Source of the DNA: Nocardiopsis metallicus
Lineage (GTDB): Bacteria; Actinomycetota; Actinomycetes; Streptosporangiales; Streptosporangiaceae
Assembly: GCF_014201115.1 (NCBI RefSeq)
Contig: NZ_JACHDO010000001.1
Span: 4,092,001-4,156,000 of the forward strand
Length of the DNA stretch: 64,000 nt
Direction: 5' to 3'
The notes below the pieces were generated by a model. The model was given only the letters and a program-made list of their open reading frames with translations, was not told where the DNA came from and did no database searches. A program made the position numbers and the translations under genes. This document shows positions 41,269 through 50,227 of this stretch, one piece after another. Each line of letters starts with the position of its first letter. Position 1 is the first letter of the stretch.

Positions 41269-44200
41269 TCAGCAGGCGGCGAGGATCTCCTCCACGAGCG
41301 ACTTGGGGTCGGCCAGGCAACGCCAGGCGGGGACCACCACCACGAGGTCCTCGGTGGCCTGGTTGAGGGCGTCGCCCCTGGTCAGCAGGCGGCGCAGAGC
41401 GGGGCCGTCCGGTTCACGGTCGAGCAGCAGCACCACGCGCCGGGCGCCGTAGCTGACCACCAGGTCCGCGGTCCACCCGTTGATCCGCCGGCCCGCGTCC
41501 ACGTTGGTCCCGGCCTCGCGCAGGGCCTCCGCCAGGGCGACGCTGGCCGGGTCCGTCCCGGCGCGGGTGCGCGCGGCGAGCAGGTCGCCGAGCGGGTCGT
41601 CCCCGCCGGACCAGTGGGCCCGGTCCCCCACCACCACGAGGCGCCCACGGGTCCGGGTGAGGATCGCGGACCACAGGTGGCTCATCCGGCGTACCCGCCG
41701 TTCCGCGATGGCCGGGGCCCCGGCGGCGAGCATCGCGGAGAGCACGGTGACGTCGGCGGCGTCGGTATCGGAGCCCAGTACCTCCGGGCCGCCGATCCGG
41801 ACCCGGCGGCGCAGGTGGCGCTGGCGCAGCAGTCGGCGCAACAGGGCGACCTGGGGCTGCATCGGGGCGATGACCGCGAGGTCGTGGCCCTCGGGCAGTT
41901 CCTGGTCGAGTTCGCCCACGACCACCGCCACCCGGTAGGCCTCGTCGCGGTTGATGTAGGAGGAACCGGGCGCGGCCTCGCACTCCCCGCCGACGTCGCG
42001 CCATTCGAAAGCTGGCGGATCGGTGGGCTCGGGCCGGGTCAGCACCCCGAGCCGGCCACCGTAGCAGTGCCGGGAGGCGGTCTCGGCCAGGTTCTCGGGC
42101 GCGCCGTCGTGCTCGTCCAGCCAGAGCATGGGCGGCGCGGCCGCCTGCGCCGCCCGCAGCGCCGAACCCGAACCGTGCCGCAGCGCGCGGGTGTCCAGCT
42201 GCCCCGCGGCAAGTCCGGCCGTGGCCAGGGCCCGACGCTCCTCCTCTGGTTCCAGGACGGTGCCCGGTCCGGGGTGCGCGGGGTCGCCCGCCACCACCGC
42301 GCGACCGGCCCGGTAGAGCACCGGCAGCAGTTCGCTGACCCGTGTCTGCTCGGCGCCCACCACGACGACCAGGTCGTACAGACCGGCCTGCGGTGGCAGG
42401 GCCCGGGCCTGGTCGGTGCGGCACGCCCACACGGGCAGGGTGTCCAGGAGGCCCGCCAGCCCGGGCCAGCCGCCGCCCTGGTGCCAGTTGAGCGTCTCGA
42501 CCCGGTTCTCGATGGCGGTGCGGCCGCGCCACAGGCGGGGCTCGGTGACCGCGGTCAGGCAGGCGGCGCTGGCTCTGCGGTGGGCGGCCAGGGCGTCGGC
42601 GAGCTCGGTGGTGAGTTCGTTGAGCGGGGCGCACCGGGTGCGTCGGTCCACCCCCTCGCGCCAGTCGCTCTCCAGACGGGCGACGGAGCAGAGCTGCCTC
42701 AGCCCTTCGGGGTCGGTGGCCACCCCCAGTTCGCGGCGGATCGCGGCCCGGTGCTGGAAGCCGCCGAGTCCGCCCGCGGCGGCGCGTTCGGCACGGTGCA
42801 GCCAGTACTCGGGGCCGCCCTGTTCGGGGGTGAAGAGGCTGTCGGGGGCCCAGCCGCGGGCGATACTGCGACTGCGTTCCTCCGCCAGGTGGGCCAGGAC
42901 GTGGCCGCCCGAGGCCATCGTGTCCATGGCGGACCAGACCTGGCGGACCCGGCTCCAGGCCGCGATCAGCTCGGTGCGATGGCAGGCTCCCCCCTCACCG
43001 GAGGGCGAGGAGCTCCCGGCGGCCTGGGTGCCGCCCGGCTGGGCCAGGAGCCGGGTGAGCAGGCGCACTTCGGCCGCACGCTGGCCGGGCCCGCCCGCCC
43101 GGACGACGGGGTGACCCGGGGCGATGTCGGCCCTGGCCAGGACGGCGTCCAGGTCGGCCTCGGTACGACCGCACACCAGGACCCGCTGGCCGCTGGCCAC
43201 AGCGGTGCGGATCAGGGCGTCGACGAGGTCGTGGATGCCGCTGCCGGGCGGGGTGGCGACCACGGTGAGCTGTTCGCGCATGGCGGCGTACAGGACCTCG
43301 TACTGGGCCTGGCTGAGCGCGGTGGTGGAGACGGGCACCGGCGCGGGGTTGGGGTCCGGGGCCGGGGCCGGGGCCGCGCGCCGCTGGGCCCGGGCACTGC
43401 GGCGCATGATGCCGCGGCCGGTCTGGGGTTCGGCGGGTCCGGCGTCCGCGCCGCCCGGGGCGGCGCGGTGGGCGGCGTTGCCGAGCAGGGACTCCAGGGC
43501 GGTACCGGGGATGGCGTCGGGATCGAGGCCGTCGCGGCCCGTGGGGTCGAGGTCGGCCAGGATCCCCTCGGTGCTACCGGGGTCGGGATCCTCGGCGCCG
43601 CCGGTGCTGCCGGAGCCACCGCTCTCACCCGGGCCGCCGGGTCCGGCCCGGAAGAGCACGGCGGTGTTGTACGCCCCGGCGGTGACCAGGTGGGGCTGGC
43701 CGCGGGTACCGAGCGGGGCGATGTCGTCGACCCGTTCGATCTCCAGCCGGGTGAGCAGGGTGCGTACCTTGGCGGCGAGGTCGGCGATGGCGGCGGGCCG
43801 GTGGACGGTGTCGGGGGCGCCGGTGCGCAGGCGGGTACGCAGCTCGAAGAGGTCTTCGGGGTCGGTGATGCCGAGCCGGGCCAGCAGCGCGGTGTTGACG
43901 TCGGCTCGGCCCGCGGCTCGGACCAGCGGGGTGCCACCGCCGGGGCGGCCGTCACCGCCCGCGGCCTCGGCGGATGCCCCCGGGTCGTCCACGACGCGCA
44001 CGTCCACGGTGAGCAGCGGCAGGGCCACCCGGTCCTCGCCCTCGCCGAGGACCACCAGGGGGTAGCCGTAGCGCAGCGCCTGACCGCGGCGCCCGGCCAG
44101 ACGCAGCACCCGGGCGGTCTCCGGGTGCAGGGGGAGGGTGTCCCGGGCCCCGCTGAACAGCAGTTCGGGTCCGGCGGGCAGGCAGGCGCAGGTGTCGGAG

Positions 44201-44427
44201 CCCAGGTGCTCGGCGCGCACCACGTGGGCGTGGACGGCCTCGCGGCGCAGGCAGGCCCGCAGGTAGGCCAGGAAGGAGCGGACCTCGCCCCGGTCCACCG
44301 GGGGCTTCCAGCGCAGGGAGGTGGCGGCGAACCCGGCCGCCAGCCCCGACCGCTCCGCCACCAGACCGACCGGGGACGGATAGGGCCCGGTGCCGCCGAT
44401 CTCCTCGCCGTCCTGTAATGACCTCAC
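41269..44427 (-). CDS. Upf1-like (SF1) helicase relative with degraded ATPase motifs
   Basis: 1052 residues from GTG 44427 (AGGGGG 4 nt upstream). The overall order follows DUF4011/AAA_11-AAA_12 proteins. At about 391-399 the P-loop reads ATPPGSGIHDL instead of GPPGTGKT, so the catalytic Lys-Thr is gone. At about 685-697 DLVVVVGAEQTRVSELLPVL replaces the DEA(S/Q) Walker B. Motifs III-VI survive only in outline: RAVVAGDPAHPGP, AVIAPMQPQVALLRRLL, SAILTRTRGRLVVVGD. The last 80 residues (NGWTADLVVSYGARRVVLLL) look like a Vsr/DUF559-type fold with weak acidic residues. It is probably a scaffold or nucleic-acid binder rather than a helicase. A poorly conserved linker (about 280-370) is Pro/Ala/Gly-rich. 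Confidence 0.75.
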   Translation of the reverse strand: MRSLQDGEEIGGTGPYPSPVGLVAERSGLAAGFAATSLRWKPPVDRGEVRSFLAYLRACLRREAVHAHVVRAEHLGSDTCACLPAGPELLFSGARDTLPLHPETARVLRLAGRRGQALRYGYPLVVLGEGEDRVALPLLTVDVRVVDDPGASAEAAGGDGRPGGGTPLVRAAGRADVNTALLARLGITDPEDLFELRTRLRTGAPDTVHRPAAIADLAAKVRTLLTRLEIERVDDIAPLGTRGQPHLVTAGAYNTAVLFRAGPGGPGESGGSGSTGGAEDPDPGSTEGILADLDPTGRDGLDPDAIPGTALESLLGNAAHRAAPGGADAGPAEPQTGRGIMRRSARAQRRAAPAPAPDPNPAPVPVSTTALSQAQYEVLYAAMREQLTVVATPPGSGIHDLVDALIRTAVASGQRVLVCGRTEADLDAVLARADIAPGHPVVRAGGPGQRAAEVRLLTRLLAQPGGTQAAGSSSPSGEGGACHRTELIAAWSRVRQVWSAMDTMASGGHVLAHLAEERSRSIARGWAPDSLFTPEQGGPEYWLHRAERAAAGGLGGFQHRAAIRRELGVATDPEGLRQLCSVARLESDWREGVDRRTRCAPLNELTTELADALAAHRRASAACLTAVTEPRLWRGRTAIENRVETLNWHQGGGWPGLAGLLDTLPVWACRTDQARALPPQAGLYDLVVVVGAEQTRVSELLPVLYRAGRAVVAGDPAHPGPGTVLEPEEERRALATAGLAAGQLDTRALRHGSGSALRAAQAAAPPMLWLDEHDGAPENLAETASRHCYGGRLGVLTRPEPTDPPAFEWRDVGGECEAAPGSSYINRDEAYRVAVVVGELDQELPEGHDLAVIAPMQPQVALLRRLLRQRHLRRRVRIGGPEVLGSDTDAADVTVLSAMLAAGAPAIAERRVRRMSHLWSAILTRTRGRLVVVGDRAHWSGGDDPLGDLLAARTRAGTDPASVALAEALREAGTNVDAGRRINGWTADLVVSYGARRVVLLLDREPDGPALRRLLTRGDALNQATEDLVVVVPAWRCLADPKSLVEEILAAC

Positions 44428-44598
44428 GACGCCCCCTGACCACCTGATCTTTCGTGATCAGGCGATTACTCCCCGCTATCAAGGTCCATTGTGGTGCATT
44501 TTTCACCCGCCCGCCCCGGGAACGCCGAAACCCGTCGCCGCTTTCACGATGTTCGACGACGGGCCGGGGACGGGAGGGTGGGGGCTCACCGACCGGGG

Positions 44599-46443
44599 TC
44601 AGTCGTCGCGGCCGCCGACCACCCCGCGCAGCCACACGGCGATCAGCTCCACCACCATGACCACCCCGAAGACCATCAGGGTGATGAGGGTGACCACCCC
44701 GAACTCCAGGACCCGGGCGGCGTTGAGCAGCTCGTAGCCGATACCGCCCGCGCCCACGATGCCGAGGATGGTCGCCGAGCGGATGTTGACGTCCAGCTGG
44801 TACATGCTGTGACCGACGAAGGAGGGCAGCGCCTGCGGCAGCGTCGCACCGAAGAACACCTGGACCCGACTGGCGCCGGTGGCCTGGAGCGCGCGTTCGG
44901 GGCCGGGGTCGACCTCCTCCACCGAGTCGGCGACCAGCTTTCCGAGCAGGCCGACGACACCGATGGCCAGGGCGAGGGTTCCCGCCACCGGGCCGAGCCC
45001 GATCATCACCACGAAGATGATCGCCAGGATGAGTTCGGGGATGCTGCGGACGAACACGATGAACATCCGGCAGAGCTGGCCGACCCGGTGGTGGGGGGCC
45101 ACGTTGCGCGCCGCGAGCACGCCCACCGGCAGCGCCAGCACCATACCGAGCAGGGTGGCGGCGAAGGCGATCTGCACGGTGACGATCAGGCCCGCGACGA
45201 GCCGTTCGCCGATCCCGCCGGCCTCCGGCGGCCAGAACATCGCCAGGACGCCCAGCGGACCGCGGCTGGAGTCGATGAAGCCGTTGAAGTCCAGCACCGC
45301 GTAGCCGACCGAGCCGCCCAGGACCGCGAGGGTGACCAGTACGTAGCAGGTCCGGCGGATCCGCTCAGCGGTCCAGGGCGGGCTGATCCGCCCGGTGGCC
45401 AGCGCGGCGGCCGAGGCGGCGCGCGGGTCCACCGAGGTGCGCCGGGCGGCGGCCGCCTTCACACCGGAGCCGGTGCTGGAATGGGCTCCGGCGCGTGCAC
45501 GCGTCCGCGCCACCAGCCCGCTGATCCCGCTCACCCGCTGCTCGGTGTGCGGCAGCAGGGCGCGGCGCACCGCGACGGACAGCAGCTCGATCCCCACGCA
45601 CAGCAGCAGCACGATGAGCGCCAGGGCCATGCCCCGCTGGTAGTCGAGGCGGCCTAGGGCGTGCGCCAGGTCCTGCCCGATCCCGGCCACGCCGACGAAC
45701 CCGAGGATCACCGAGATCCGCAGGTTGATGTCGAGCCGGTGCATGGCGGTGGCCACGAAGGCGGGCAGCACCTGGGGCAGCACCCCGCCGGTGAGCTCCT
45801 GGAGGCGGCCGGCGCCCGCGGCCCGCAGCGCCTGGCGCGGGCCCTCGTCGATCTGCTCGACGGCGTCCGCGTAGAGCTTGCCGACCATGCCGACCGAGTG
45901 CAGGCCCATGGCCAGGACACCGGTGACGGCGCCGAAGCCGAAGAGCCGGAAGAACAGGATGGCCAGCACGACGTCGGGGATGGCGCGGGCGACCACGATC
46001 AGGGACCGGGAGATCAGCCGCGCGGGCCTCCCGGGGGTGGTGTTGCCCGCCGCCCAGATCGCCAGCGGGATGCTCAGCGCCACGGACAGCAGGGTCGCGG
46101 CGATGACGATGGCCAGGGTGGTGGCCAGCGGCCCGGCGAGTTCACCGAGGCCGGGGAAGTCCAGCGGCAGGGTCCGGGAGAGGAAGTCGGCGGCGTTGTC
46201 CACGCTGGAGACCAGGGTGGCGACGTTGATCCGCAGGTCGATGATGGACCACACGCCCACCCCGACCAGGGCGAGCACGGTGAGCAGGGCGGCGACCCCG
46301 CTCGGCCGGGGCAGCGGGAGCGTGCGCGGCCGCTCTGCGGCGGCGCACGGGCTCCCGGGTGCGGCGGTACCAGCGGGTGGCGGGGGTTCGGCGGGGGCGG
46401 GTGACGTGGCGGTGGGGGGAGCGTCGGCGGGTTCGGTCATCAT
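44599..46443 (-). CDS. phnE: Phosphonate/phosphite ABC permease PhnE, two permease domains fused
   Basis: 614 residues, about twice the normal PhnE. Each half has about six helices and its own cytosolic coupling loop: RAIPDVVLAILFF with GVAGIGQDLAHALG in the first, and RSIPELILAIIFVV with GAGGIGYELLNAAR in the second. A linker of about 60 residues joins them. Normally PhnE works as a homodimer or as separate PhnE1/PhnE2, so the fusion supplies the complete transmembrane part. The gene starts 14 bp after phnC. GGGGA precedes the ATG. Confidence 0.93.
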   Translation of the reverse strand: MMTEPADAPPTATSPAPAEPPPPAGTAAPGSPCAAAERPRTLPLPRPSGVAALLTVLALVGVGVWSIIDLRINVATLVSSVDNAADFLSRTLPLDFPGLGELAGPLATTLAIVIAATLLSVALSIPLAIWAAGNTTPGRPARLISRSLIVVARAIPDVVLAILFFRLFGFGAVTGVLAMGLHSVGMVGKLYADAVEQIDEGPRQALRAAGAGRLQELTGGVLPQVLPAFVATAMHRLDINLRISVILGFVGVAGIGQDLAHALGRLDYQRGMALALIVLLLCVGIELLSVAVRRALLPHTEQRVSGISGLVARTRARAGAHSSTGSGVKAAAARRTSVDPRAASAAALATGRISPPWTAERIRRTCYVLVTLAVLGGSVGYAVLDFNGFIDSSRGPLGVLAMFWPPEAGGIGERLVAGLIVTVQIAFAATLLGMVLALPVGVLAARNVAPHHRVGQLCRMFIVFVRSIPELILAIIFVVMIGLGPVAGTLALAIGVVGLLGKLVADSVEEVDPGPERALQATGASRVQVFFGATLPQALPSFVGHSMYQLDVNIRSATILGIVGAGGIGYELLNAARVLEFGVVTLITLMVFGVVMVVELIAVWLRGVVGGRDD

Positions 46444-46456
46444 GTGCGTTTCCCCG

Positions 46457-47257
46457 TCAACCGACCGTCACGGGATCGGCGGAACCGACCCGGGCGTAGA
46501 TGGCCATCGCCTCGTCGCGGTCCAGCTCGGTGACCGGGCTGTCCATGACCACCTGTCCGGTGCGCAGGCCGACGATCCGATCGCCCCAGGACAGCGCCAG
46601 GTCCACCTGGTGCAGGCTGCACAGCACGGTGAGCTTCTCCTCGGCGGCGACCTCGCGGATCAGCTCCATGACCTGGTGCGCCGACTCGGGGTCCAGGGAG
46701 GCGACCGGTTCGTCGGCCAGGAGCACCTCGGGGCGCTGGAGCATGGCCCGGGCGATGGCGACCCGCTGCTGCTGGCCGCCGGAGAGGGTGTCCGCCCGCT
46801 GGAAGGCACGGTCGGCCAGGCCGACCCGGTCGAGCTGGGCCAGGGCCTCCTCGCGGATCGCCCGCGGGTACGTGGGCAGTCCCAGGCGCGGCCCGCGCAC
46901 GCGGCCCAGCGCTCCGGTGCACACGTTCTCCAGCACGGTCAGCGAGCCCACCAGGTGGAACTGCTGGAAGACGAAGCCGATCCGGCGGCGCAGCGCGCGC
47001 AGCTCGCCACCGCGGGCGGCGGGCACGTCCACGCCCAGGACCTCGACCCCGCCGCTGGTCGGCATCTGGAGGCCGTCGACGTGGCGGAGCAGGGTGGACT
47101 TGCCCGATCCGGACAGGCCCAGCAGGACGAGCACTTCGCCGGTGTGGGCGGTCACCGACACCTCGTCCAGGGCGACGGTGTCACCGAAGCGTTTGGTCAC
47201 GTTCTCGAAACGGACGGCGGGCACGGGCCCGGGCCGGGAAGGGGATGCGGCGTCCAC
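46457..47257 (-). CDS. phnC: Phosphonate/phosphite ABC transporter ATP-binding protein
   Basis: 266 residues from GTG 47257 with GAGGAG upstream. Walker A LLGLSGSGKSTLLRHV, Q-loop VFQQFHLVGSL, signature LSGGQQQRVAIARA, Walker B LLADEPVASLDP, H-loop VLCSLHQVDLAL (Ser-Leu-His as in PhnC). It energises uptake through the fused PhnE. It is 112 bp downstream of phnD with a hairpin between. Confidence 0.94.
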   Translation of the reverse strand: MDAASPSRPGPVPAVRFENVTKRFGDTVALDEVSVTAHTGEVLVLLGLSGSGKSTLLRHVDGLQMPTSGGVEVLGVDVPAARGGELRALRRRIGFVFQQFHLVGSLTVLENVCTGALGRVRGPRLGLPTYPRAIREEALAQLDRVGLADRAFQRADTLSGGQQQRVAIARAMLQRPEVLLADEPVASLDPESAHQVMELIREVAAEEKLTVLCSLHQVDLALSWGDRIVGLRTGQVVMDSPVTELDRDEAMAIYARVGSADPVTVG

Positions 47258-47319
47258 GCGGCTCCTCGATGTGGGATCGGACAGGTCGGGGCGGAGGGCG
47301 GGGCGGGGTGCGAAGGTGT

Positions 47320-47347
47320 GGGGGCGCCCGGACCGGAGGGCGCCCCC
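47320..47347 (-). terminator. Hairpin between phnD and phnC (attenuator)
   Basis: GGGGGCGCCC (47320-47329) pairs perfectly with GGGCGCCCCC (47338-47347) around 8 nt. There is no T-run. It probably keeps the binding protein in excess over the ATPase and permease. Confidence 0.6.
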
Positions 47348-47369
47348 GGAGACTGCTGAGGGTGGGTGG

Positions 47370-48335
47370 TCAGCTGTCGGAGCACTGCGCGGCCCGGGTG
47401 GCCTCGCAGACCACGTCGAGCGCGTCGTAGAAGTCGTCCGGAACCGCTTCCCAACCCCAGATCCGCTCGTCGGTGAGGTCGCAGTCGCCCTCCTCGCAGT
47501 AGCCGTTGGCGACGAGGTAGTCCTGGTTGGCCTTCTCCTGCAGGGCCGCCATCACCGTGTCGAAGAGCTCCTGGTCGAGGCCGTCGTAGACGGTGATCGG
47601 CGAGCTGGTGATGGTCTCGGACTCCCAGACCACGCGCAGGTCGCCCTCCTCGATGGAACCGTTGTCGACGAGGGTCTCGTCCACCATCGAGTCGAAGGCG
47701 AAGCCCGCCTCGCACTCGCCCGCGGCGGTCGCGATGGCCGAGGCGTCGTGGCCGCCCGCGAAGGTCTCGTCCCAGTCGCCCTCCTCGATCCCGGCCTCCA
47801 GGAGCCCGGCCAGCGGGTACAGGTAGCCGGAGGCGGAGTTCGGGTCGACGAAGCACAGGTGCTTGCCGGCGAAGTCCTCGATGCTCTCGATGTCGGAGTC
47901 GGCCGGGACGACACCGTAGGAGACGTAACCCGGGGGCTCGTCCTTCTCCTGGACCATGGCGCCGGCGACGGTGATCTCCGAGCCGGTGTTCTTGGCGATG
48001 TAGTAGGAGAAGGGACCGTACTGGGCGATGTGGATCTGGCCGCTGCGCTGGCCCTCGATGACGGCCGCGTAGTCGGTGGCGGTCTGGAACTCCACGTCCA
48101 GGCCGGTCTCGTCCTTGAGCATCTCGATGACCGGCTCGTAGCTGTTCTCCAGCCCGGTGGCCTCCTCGGCGGGGACCGCGCCGATGATCAGGGTGTCGGG
48201 GGTGATCCCCTCCCCGCCGGCCGAGGCGTCGGCCTCGGCGGTCTCGTCGGCGCTGGGCCCGCAGGCGGCCAGGAGGGCGAGTGCTGAGGCCGCGGCGGCG
48301 AAGGCGCCCGCGCGACGGCCGAATCTGGTCTGCAT
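47370..48335 (-). CDS. phnD: Phosphonate/phosphite/phosphate ABC substrate-binding lipoprotein
   Basis: 321 residues. Lipobox LLAAC (C25) after a short signal peptide. PhnD features: IIGAVPAEEATGLENSYEPV, SGQIHIAQYGPFSYYIA, GKHLCFVDPNSASGYLYPLA, GHDASAIATAAGECEAGF. The last part forms the phosphonate pocket in known homologues. No C-P lyase, phosphonatase or phosphite dehydrogenase gene is in the window, so the imported compound (phosphonate, phosphite or methylphosphonate) is open. Confidence 0.94.
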   Translation of the reverse strand: MQTRFGRRAGAFAAAASALALLAACGPSADETAEADASAGGEGITPDTLIIGAVPAEEATGLENSYEPVIEMLKDETGLDVEFQTATDYAAVIEGQRSGQIHIAQYGPFSYYIAKNTGSEITVAGAMVQEKDEPPGYVSYGVVPADSDIESIEDFAGKHLCFVDPNSASGYLYPLAGLLEAGIEEGDWDETFAGGHDASAIATAAGECEAGFAFDSMVDETLVDNGSIEEGDLRVVWESETITSSPITVYDGLDQELFDTVMAALQEKANQDYLVANGYCEEGDCDLTDERIWGWEAVPDDFYDALDVVCEATRAAQCSDS

Positions 48336-48526
48336 GGTTCGGGGGACTCCTCAACGTCATCCGCCCAAGGCGGACGTCTCGGTCATCGGGACGTCTCCCA
48401 CTGTGCAGACCCGCGGCTGTCGGGAACCTACGGCAAGGTGACCGGGCACCGAACAGAGCGCGGCGGCTTGGTGCGCGCTCGGCTGGGAGCGTGACCGGGC
48501 GGTCATCGAGGAGTCACCACACCGTG

Positions 48527-48571
48527 ACTCACTGTGTCTCATGGGCACTGTGTGCCCCACGAGAACTGTGT
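48527..48571. promoter_or_regulatory. ACTGTGT repeat cluster with palindrome
   Basis: ACTGTGT occurs at 48531, 48547 and 48565; the middle one lies in the palindrome GGGCACTGTGTGCCC (48543-48557). The 254-bp gap between phnD and pucR holds no gene. A related ACTGTGTCCATGGG lies before gabT at 50141, so a regulator of that locus may bind here. Confidence 0.4.
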
Positions 48572-48589
48572 GACAGGAGTGACTTGTGA

Positions 48590-50056
48590 TCAGGAACGGC
48601 CCTGTTGTCCGGATCGGGCCTCGCGGACGCGCAACGCGATCCACAGTTCGGTGCGGTGGTCGGGGTCGTCCAGGTCGCCGGGCAGTAGTTCACGGATCCG
48701 CCGCATCCGGTAGCGCAGGGTGTGCCGGTGCACGCCCAGTTGCTCGGCGGCGGCGTCCCATCGGCCCGACGCGGCGAGGTAGGCGCGCAGCGAGGCGAGG
48801 AGTTCGGGGGCGGCGCGCTGTTCGTCGATCGGGGCGAGCAGGTCGTCGGCCAACCGCGCCCCGGCGGGGTTGGCCAGGAGGCCGAGCAGCCCGCCCGGCA
48901 GCTGGTCGAAGCGCTGGAGGGCCTCGTCCTGCTCCGCGGCGGCCGCCATGGCGCGTTCGGCCTGGGAGCGGGCGGCGGCCAGGTCCGGGTATCCGCCCGG
49001 GGAGCTCAGGCCCACGGGGCCGAGCAGCACCTCGCCGAACACGCTCTCCTCGGTGCCCGCCGCGGCGAGCAGCACCGTGCGCCCCTCGTGCCGGGCCACC
49101 AGGACCCCCTCGGGCAGGGGGGTGTCCGGGTCCGCCCGCTCGGCGACGGCCACCACCACGGGCTCGGCGGGCAGAACCGCCCGCAGGTCGGCCGCACCCG
49201 GGTGCAGGGGATCGAGAGCACCGTCGAGCAGGGCCGAGAGCACCCCCGAGCGGAATTTGGAGCCGCGGCCCGGGGCGGAGCGTTCGAGTTCGAGGGAGAG
49301 CAGGGAGACCGCGGCGTTGACCAGGGTGCGGTCGTCGGAACCGGAGACCCGCACCCCGCCCACGGCCAGGTAGCCGCGGGCCCTGCCGCCCGTGGTCAGC
49401 GGCTGGACCGAGACCCGGTCTCCGGCGGAGGCGACCGAGACACTGGCTCGCGGGCCCGCGCCGCGCAGCCGGGTGAGTTCGGCGGCCAGCCGGGGGGCGC
49501 GGGCCGCGGCGCCCGCGGGGGCGGCGTGCCAGGGCGCGCCGTCCGGGGACAGCAGCAGGACCCACCCGCCGAGTTCGCGGGCGAGCCGGTCCACCACCGC
49601 GGAAGAGCCGGTGAGCGCGGCGCGGGTGAGCTCGCGCTGGGCGGTGAAGGCGCGGGTCAGCCCTTCGTACTCCTCCTTGGCGAGCAGCCGGGAGACCTCC
49701 TTGCCCACCGCCATGAACGGCGTCTGGCGACCGACCTCGACCAGCGCGACGCCGAACTCCTCGGCGGCCTCGCGCAGCTCCTCGGGGGTGTCGTCGAAGT
49801 TGACCGCGACGCCGAAACCGATCCCGGCGACGTCGCGTTCGGCCAGGCGCCGCACGTAGGCGCGCAGGTCGGGCAGGCGGTCCACCCACCGGACCCCGGT
49901 GGTGAGCACCAGCTCTCCCCCGGCCAGGTAGGGGGTGGGGTCGCCGAGTTCGCTGACCGCGACCCACTCCACCTGCCGGTGAGTGCGGTCCTGCCCGGTG
50001 AGCAGTCGCAGGCGCAGGCTCGGCGTGCGCAGCAGGGCCCCCAGTGTCGGTGGCAT
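48590..50056 (-). CDS. PucR-family transcriptional regulator (GABA/omega-amino acid type)
   Basis: 488 residues from ATG 50056 (GGGGGA 6 nt upstream). The N-terminal PucR domain is at about 1-130 (VEWVAVSELGDPTPYLAGGE, LVLTTGVRW), a GAF-like middle domain at about 150-290, and the C-terminal PucR-type HTH_30 reads LRAYLAASGRWDAAAEQLGVHRHTLRYRM. It is divergent from gabT, and PucR proteins next to omega-aminotransferases (AdeR/GabR-like) usually activate them. The likely binding region is 50121-50159. Confidence 0.88.
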   Translation of the reverse strand: MPPTLGALLRTPSLRLRLLTGQDRTHRQVEWVAVSELGDPTPYLAGGELVLTTGVRWVDRLPDLRAYVRRLAERDVAGIGFGVAVNFDDTPEELREAAEEFGVALVEVGRQTPFMAVGKEVSRLLAKEEYEGLTRAFTAQRELTRAALTGSSAVVDRLARELGGWVLLLSPDGAPWHAAPAGAAARAPRLAAELTRLRGAGPRASVSVASAGDRVSVQPLTTGGRARGYLAVGGVRVSGSDDRTLVNAAVSLLSLELERSAPGRGSKFRSGVLSALLDGALDPLHPGAADLRAVLPAEPVVVAVAERADPDTPLPEGVLVARHEGRTVLLAAAGTEESVFGEVLLGPVGLSSPGGYPDLAAARSQAERAMAAAAEQDEALQRFDQLPGGLLGLLANPAGARLADDLLAPIDEQRAAPELLASLRAYLAASGRWDAAAEQLGVHRHTLRYRMRRIRELLPGDLDDPDHRTELWIALRVREARSGQQGRS

Positions 50057-50120
50057 CGGCGTTCCCCCGTAGTCCCCCGTAGCTCTTCCCGCCCTCTCCG
50101 CGCCCTGACGCAATGGCACA

Positions 50121-50179
50121 GGACACTCACTTGATTATCCACTGTGTCCATGGGTGTCCGGTTCGGCGCGGCCTAGTGT
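50121..50179 (+). promoter_or_regulatory. gabT promoter with candidate PucR site
   Basis: GGACAC (50121-50126) is mirrored by GTGTCC (50144-50149). ACTGTGTCCATGGGTGTCC (50141-50159) ends at a poor -35 region, followed 15 bp on by -10 TAGTGT (50174-50179). A poor -35 with an adjacent site is what an activator-dependent promoter looks like. Confidence 0.45.
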
Positions 50180-50227
50180 CTTGCGAGTCCGCACACCGCA
50201 CCACCACGCCCACAAGGAGGCAGCCGC

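Noticed and set aside
41614..44418. Open frame of over 900 codons antisense to the helicase-like gene
   Set aside because: Gly/Val/Gln/His-rich shadow translation without motifs; the minus-strand frame keeps SF1-like order and a ribosome site.
44599..48335. Complete C-P lyase phosphonate catabolic operon
   Set aside because: Only phnD, phnC and the fused phnE are present; no phnG-M, phnX or ptxD homologue is seen.
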